Assembly (NCBI GenBank): GCA_963556695.1 | Contig: CAUWAG010000006.1 | Coordinates: forward strand, 1,612,001-1,676,000 | Reading direction: 5' to 3' | Length of the DNA: 64,000 bases | Source: Anthostomella pinea | Taxonomy: Eukaryota > Ascomycota > Sordariomycetes > Xylariales > Xylariaceae | Part shown: piece after piece, positions 59,001 through 64,000 of the stretch | Layout: each line of letters opens with the position of its first letter | How positions within the stretch are numbered: position 1 is the stretch's first letter | The notes under the pieces: model-generated | Database searches by the model: none | Seen by the model: only the letters and a program-made list of their open reading frames with translations | Told to the model about the DNA's origin: nothing | Position numbers and translations under genes: made by a program

Positions 59001-61657
59001 TGCGCCAACGCGCCTCGCCTTTTCGCCTTTTCGCCTTTTCGTCTTTTCAATGTTTCATCTATCAGTCTAGCTGCAAGACCTCAACTACTTCTACAGTATA
59101 GATGTGGATTGCCCTGACGTGCAGTCTCGACCATCGCTCTCGCCCTCCGCTCTCGGCTCACCATGACTCCCAAATTTCAACTTCGACTGCGCGTCACAGC
59201 GCGATGAAACTCGCAGGGATTCCATGAATCAAGATCATTGTCTTCCGTGATAGCTGTCTAAGCGCCGGCTCTACAAACTATTCATGTAAAGCCTGCGCTT
59301 GCTGCTAGTCTGTCGAATCAATGCAAACACTATCGACGACGCCATTGCAGACCACTGTCCTGTACGGGCGATCAATCCAAAATAGCCAGCCCTTCACGGC
59401 ATATCTTCTAGGGCTAGCTTCTTCCAGATGAATGAGCGCGGACCGAGTTCAAGCTCCAGGGATCATCGCCAACCTCGGCACAACTTTCTGGCTTCGCCAA
59501 TCTCCTTCATCGGAAGCTATACACAAAAAGATAGAGAGCAATGATAGGCTCATCTGCACAATATCGACTCCATCGTGATCATTGATCATCAGATCAGATC
59601 GTAATCCAGGTACACATAAGTCCCTCGGATAAGAATCGACGTCCATGTCCGAGCTACCGTCCTCGGACTGCCACTCTACGGATTTATTAGTCGTCAGGGA
59701 ACCACTATTATTACCGTAGGATAGTTCGATACGGACCAGTCCGCCGGCATCCGCTACTCGGCCGGCGTCACGCATGCTGCCTTACCTGCTTACCTGACAT
59801 GGGACGTCCAGCTCGATAAAGGGCCATCTCGCAGCTCAGAGACACTTGTTCACCTGCCCTGCTCCTCTCCATGTTCGCCGAGCATCGATCCTGCCTTCGG
59901 GAATCTGCCCCTCGAGCTGTCAAGCGTGCATCTCGCTTGTGCGGACATGGTTCAAGGCAGCTCAGCCGTTACTACTAACAGGTACTAATCGGTGATCACT
60001 GTAGACTCTAGAGAATGCAAACATGAAGGACGTTTCACGTAGAGGCGTACCTATCTTATATTCCGATCTCGGCACTCAAGCATTGTCTGGACACGTCAAC
60101 TTACGGACCTCCCGTCGCGAGCTGTCAACACCAGCTCCTCCTACGCGAAGGTGCGAAGGCGCGAAGTCTTCCGTGGGTCATAGGGGACGTTCACGAAACC
60201 AAACTCCTCAGGCGACGTTCGATTCATGGGTGCAGATAGATGCTAGGTGCCGGCCGCCAAAAGCACAGTTCCCGCTTCGCCAATCGGTAGACATACCGTA
60301 CCGCCTCACTCGTGCTCACACACGTATGTGTTTCTCTGGCCGAACGTACACGTCAAGCCGCTGCCAACGATGCACTCTCGCATACAACCGACAAGCTGCC
60401 GTCCCCATCCGCCACCATACGCGCAACATACTCTGTACTCTGGCCCCAGCGCTCTGAGGACTTCTACCATGGGAGCTTGTCTTTGTCCTATGGACTTCGG
60501 TGCGAGATCGCATCGCGGTACTCTGGTCCAACGCGACGGGATGCAAGGTTTGCTGACTTGAGTAGGTTTCTGCAGAGGCATGAGGCACGTTCTCGTATCC
60601 GCTGAATAGAGGTTGGTTCGTACAGGTCGAATGTCAGCGTGCTTGCAGCGTGCGTCGTCAGGTCTGCAGTGCGCTTACTCTGCGGCAGTTTCACACCTAT
60701 GAGATGGCTTGCTTGCTTGCTCACTTACCGCAACGATCTTCATGGCGTGTGTCGCATATGGCGCTTGTTGATCCGAGAGGACTCGGTGGGAATGCGTTGC
60801 CACGGGCACTGCTCGATGGTCTCATCAGCTTCTGTGGACGTACTTGCGCATTTGAAGTATTGGTCAGCCGGGAACGGGGCGAGTCGGGCTAATATATATA
60901 TATACACAGGAACTGCCCCTGTTGATAAAACCACATCATGTCACGATGTATGTTGGTGCCAGCGCCACTGACCACACACCATCCAGGTCCTAAAGGCCAA
61001 AGTGCGAGGGGCCATGTATACGTCCCTTTGGATCTGAGTGGCAATAGAACAGGCCTTCGTATGGTGCCAGGTCACGCCGACGGTCCCCAGGTGCTCGATA
61101 GGGCTTATGAACCGCATCCGATATACCCCTGGATATCGACCCCTGGACTACCTAGTAGTAAGTGGAGTGCGTAAGGTTGCCTGCTGTCTGGATCGCCTCG
61201 CTTCTTGTCGTCTTTCCCTGCTTTCACGACCATGAACCCGTTGAGCAGGCTCAACTCACCGGTACCCATGGCCGCTCAAGATGTCGCTTCACTTGGTGAA
61301 CCGCGTGGTTGCTGACCGATCATCTGGGTGACCATTCGGGTACATTTCTGAGGATCCAGATGGGCTCAGTAGTAGCTGCTCGCTTGCACTGGTGAACTCC
61401 AGAGCCAAGCACGCAGGGATCATCATGTATTGCACTTCATCTATGTGCCGGTGTCCCTGCTGTTCCTGCCCTGCAGATGCCCAGATTCTGTGCGCAAGTA
61501 CTCCTCCTTTCTACATCTCGCCGATGGAGGGACACAGGCCAGTCCGTCTGGCACTTCACTGGTCACTGTCGTCACTCCGAAGTTCCTCAACACGCGGCCT
61601 GACATAAAACCTAGCCATGTCAGCATGCAGACGGCGCGCTGTCGGGCGAGGCAGACC
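56031..61657. other. Gene-poor 5.6-kb tract; no gene supported
   Basis: The right part of this tract lies on the 3' side of the permease pseudogene and the left part is the promoter side of the Zn2Cys6 gene. The longest frame (plus 60023-60457) lacks motifs. Small repeats occur: CCAATG/AATGCC units near 57131-57156, CATAACAGA units near 58237-58268, CTTTTCGCC units near 59021-59045. Nothing resembles an RNA gene. Confidence 0.35.
57131..57156. repeat. CCAATG hexanucleotide tandem repeat
   Basis: About four units of CCAATG in tandem. Confidence 0.75.
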
Positions 61658-63587
61658 TACCTCCTAGCCTGCAAATACCACCAAGTAGCAGCAAACAGGG
61701 CAATGAAGCCAGCGATTGCCACGGCATAGTTCATGTTCAAAACCGTCACCAGGTAGGTTGGCGGAAGAAAGAGGATCACGGAGACAAACACGACCCAGAC
61801 GATCGCAATGACATCGATGGGTTTCTGGAAACGTCAGAGCTGGAACGGGCCCTTGCTGATTGGGTGGTCCTTCTCGTAGTATATCCGTGCTGCGATGAAG
61901 GCAATGTACGATATGTCCATGACCGGCGCGGTGATGCCGTAGATGCCGTTGATCGTCTGCACGCTGCCCGGGGCTATGAGGTTCTGCAGGCAGCAGGCTA
62001 GGACGACTGACCATACACTGTATAGAGGTGTTTGAGTATATTCATTGATCTTTCGAAGTGTTCTGGTGCAAATTAGCTTATGCCCCGAGCTGCCAGCGCG
62101 GCGGGCTTACCCAGAGAAGGGAAGCGCTTCGTCTCGAGCCAGAGCAAAGCACGTCCTCGTATTCGAAAGCATCGCCGTGACACCCGTGAATAACTGCACG
62201 AGGATAACCCAGAACCACATCCCGAGACCGCCAGCTCGCCCGCAGGCATTGAAGAAGACCTGGGCGGTGGGGTTGCCCATCGGTGAGGTCAGTATGGACT
62301 CGAGGGTGCGGGCCCCGAACCCGAAGGCGACGTTGGGAGCCAGCCGGATACCCATGAGATGATTATGGCTTGGACGATGGCCACCGGGCCGCTCGCGGCG
62401 GCGTTTTGCTGCTCTTCTGACATGTGGGCTGTGGCGTCGTAGTCGGTCATGGTCTGCGGACGTTAGCTGAGGACCTGCTCTTTGCGACGAAAACAGGTCA
62501 TCGTCGAATTTGGGACACGAACCCATGCTACGCTGAGATATCCGATCCGAAACGAGAAGCCTTCGCTATTCCATCCAGACCCGTCTATGACGTTTCCAAA
62601 GACCTCGCTTGCCGGCAGCTTGTTGGGCGTGAGGACGAGGAGAGCTATAGAGATCACGACAGAACCGATGACTGCATATTGTCAGCAAACGCGCTACGCG
62701 AGAAGCTGGCCTAGCCGAAAAAGTCGAACATTGATATAAGGGGTGGCGGACTTGCGGTTTATAGGCGCGAACCAGCGTATCAGGTCACTGAGCTGCTTCG
62801 AGGATAACGAGCAGATGACCCTATGGCATATGAGGATACCGACGCTAACACCAACGGTAGACTGCGCAATTGGCACATACGCGAATGTTCCATCCTCACG
62901 CACGGAGCCCATCGACTCCGCGGCTAAGGTCTGGGGGATGTCAGCCGACTGGAGAGTTTCGCCCTGGACGACTGACCATTTGTGCGACGGAGTAGCCTAC
63001 ACTGGCTACGGTGTTCCGTCAGTCACACCTCCAAGCTTGATAGTACTGCAGTACTCACCAACACTAGCGGTCCTAATACACGTGGGTTACGATAGCCAGC
63101 TATGAATGCTTGGTGGCGGACTTACTGGCCGAGGAAGTTGGACCGGCCGATCATCCATGCCGCAACCGAAACCTTCTTATGGGGCAAAACATGCTTCGTG
63201 ATGAAGTACATGCCGCCAGACATCGGATATGCAGAGACCAGTTCGGCGACTTCGAACCATGTGAGCAGAAGAGCCAAGGCTGGACGATGAGCCGTCTACC
63301 TACCTGACAGCGCGATGCATAACGAGAAGAAGGACCCCGAGAACCAGGCCCAGATGGCAGTACTCGGCCCGCCAGCAGCCAGAGGTGAGCCCCAAGATGC
63401 CGGGACTGTGTTGGCCAGCCTGGGTTTCGCTAGAGACCGAATCAACCTGAATGACGCTGTACTCACCCGATCCCAACACGCCCAGTATGGATATGGCGTG
63501 GCTGAGAGTACTCCATCGAGTGAACTCGCGTCGGAACTCCTGTCGATAACCCAGGCTCTCTAGAAGATCTTCGTCCGACTCAACCAT
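61658..63587 (-). pseudogene. GABA/amino-acid permease (Uga4-like, APC family), decayed
   Basis: Start at ATG 63587, reading VESDEDLLESLGYRQEFRREFTRWS, the typical N-terminus of fungal GABA/choline permeases. Further exons encode AAGGPSTAIWAWFSGSFF, AELVSAYPMSGGMYF, VAAWMIGRSNFLGQ, TPNKLPASEVFGNVIDGSGW, MTDYDATAHMSEEQQNAA, ARTLESILTSPMGNP with FFNACGRAGGLGMWFW, TRTCFALARDEALPFSG, DISYIAFIAARIYYEKDHP and a last membrane segment ending YLQARR. Damage: a TGA at 61834-61836 inside KGPFQL-stop-RFQKP, and a one-base frame loss near 62331-62350 (VSGWL to NVAFGFG). One intron (62672-62755) needs a GC donor (GCAAGT). The gene would have ten or so exons. Because splice sites and most membrane segments are intact, inactivation is probably recent, or the two defects are sequence errors. 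Confidence 0.8.
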
Positions 63588-64000
63588 GGTCGACTGCGCT
63601 GCCCGCTGATGAGTCGGGCACGATGCTCGCGGTCGCCTGCTTGCCGGCTATGGCTGCGTCTCTGCTATCGAATGATATGATCTTCCAGTACGAGGGAAAG
63701 TGAGATTCGGATCCTGAAACCCGTGATGCTCTTTGATTAGATGCGACTTGTATGTGGCCGTTCCTGTTTTGGTCCTCTTATCCATCTAGTCCCATAGACC
63801 TACCTGGGTTGGCGGGAGGCGTCACACTTCATGTTCTTTAGACGGTGTCTCACCTCATGGGTGATGCGTCTTCCGTATAGAGCCTTTGCTTGGCAACACA
63901 TGGGGTCCCGGCTCGTTTGGGTGATACCATCGTCGCCTTCTCGAACGTTTGGGGATTCTTTGTGTGGGGTAAAGAGAGGCTATCGTGCCGCGCTTTGACT
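63588..64000. other. Upstream side of the permease pseudogene; nothing recognised
   Basis: No coding frame or motif is seen. The sequence may contain the 5' leader and original N-terminal codons of the permease, since an in-phase start further upstream is possible. Confidence 0.4.

Noticed and set aside
60023..60457. 144-codon plus-strand frame with several Cys and Arg
   Set aside because: No signal peptide, no domain, and overlapping frames on both strands; insufficient support.

Overview
This window looks like nuclear DNA of a filamentous ascomycete (Pezizomycotina, probably Sordariomycetes). Genes carry short introns (41-130 nt) with GTAAGT/GTGAGT-type donors. They encode a SAGA-type Sgf11 zinc-finger protein, a signal peptide peptidase, an Osh-type oxysterol-binding protein, an NpgA-type phosphopantetheinyl transferase and a Zn2Cys6 regulator. 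A 5.7 kb, very AT-rich island has the look of repeat-induced point mutation (RIP). All gene names are inferred from motifs read by eye; no database search was possible.

Layout. 1-11.3 kb: a small secreted repeat/Cys-rich protein followed at once by telomere-like repeats, a GPI-type thaumatin-like protein (minus) and an HSPA12-like Hsp70 (minus). 11.3-19.5 kb: a gene-free accessory block, made of an AT-rich island with three solo LTRs, each flanked by a perfect 5-bp target duplication, and a 560-bp TA-flanked inverted-repeat relic. 19.7-33.4 kb: a Gly/Ser-repeat small protein, an atypical hexokinase (plus) with a hydrophobic upstream frame, a GNAT acetyltransferase with a PIP-box-like N-terminus (minus), a Fot1/pogo-type transposon with three nonsense mutations, the Sgf11-type protein (plus) and a PPIL1-like cyclophilin (minus). 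34.4-49.1 kb: a run of plus-strand housekeeping genes, namely signal peptide peptidase, an acidic orphan protein spread over three frames, the phosphopantetheinyl transferase, an ankyrin-PH-ORD Osh protein with a FFAT motif, and a peroxisomal acyl-CoA thioesterase II ending in AKL. 50.5-64 kb: an intron-containing tRNA-Ser(GCU), a Zn2Cys6 regulator (minus) and a decayed GABA/amino-acid permease (minus), separated by long tracts where I see no gene.

The genes do not form one pathway or an obvious secondary-metabolite cluster. Most are single-copy cellular functions interspersed with repeat-derived DNA. I did not find a clearly new multi-gene system. The most interesting items are the nested solo LTRs in the AT island, the hexokinase whose upstream hydrophobic frame lacks any ATG, the PIP-box-like motif on a Naa50-like acetyltransferase, interstitial telomere-like repeats in both orientations, and the decaying transposon and permease.
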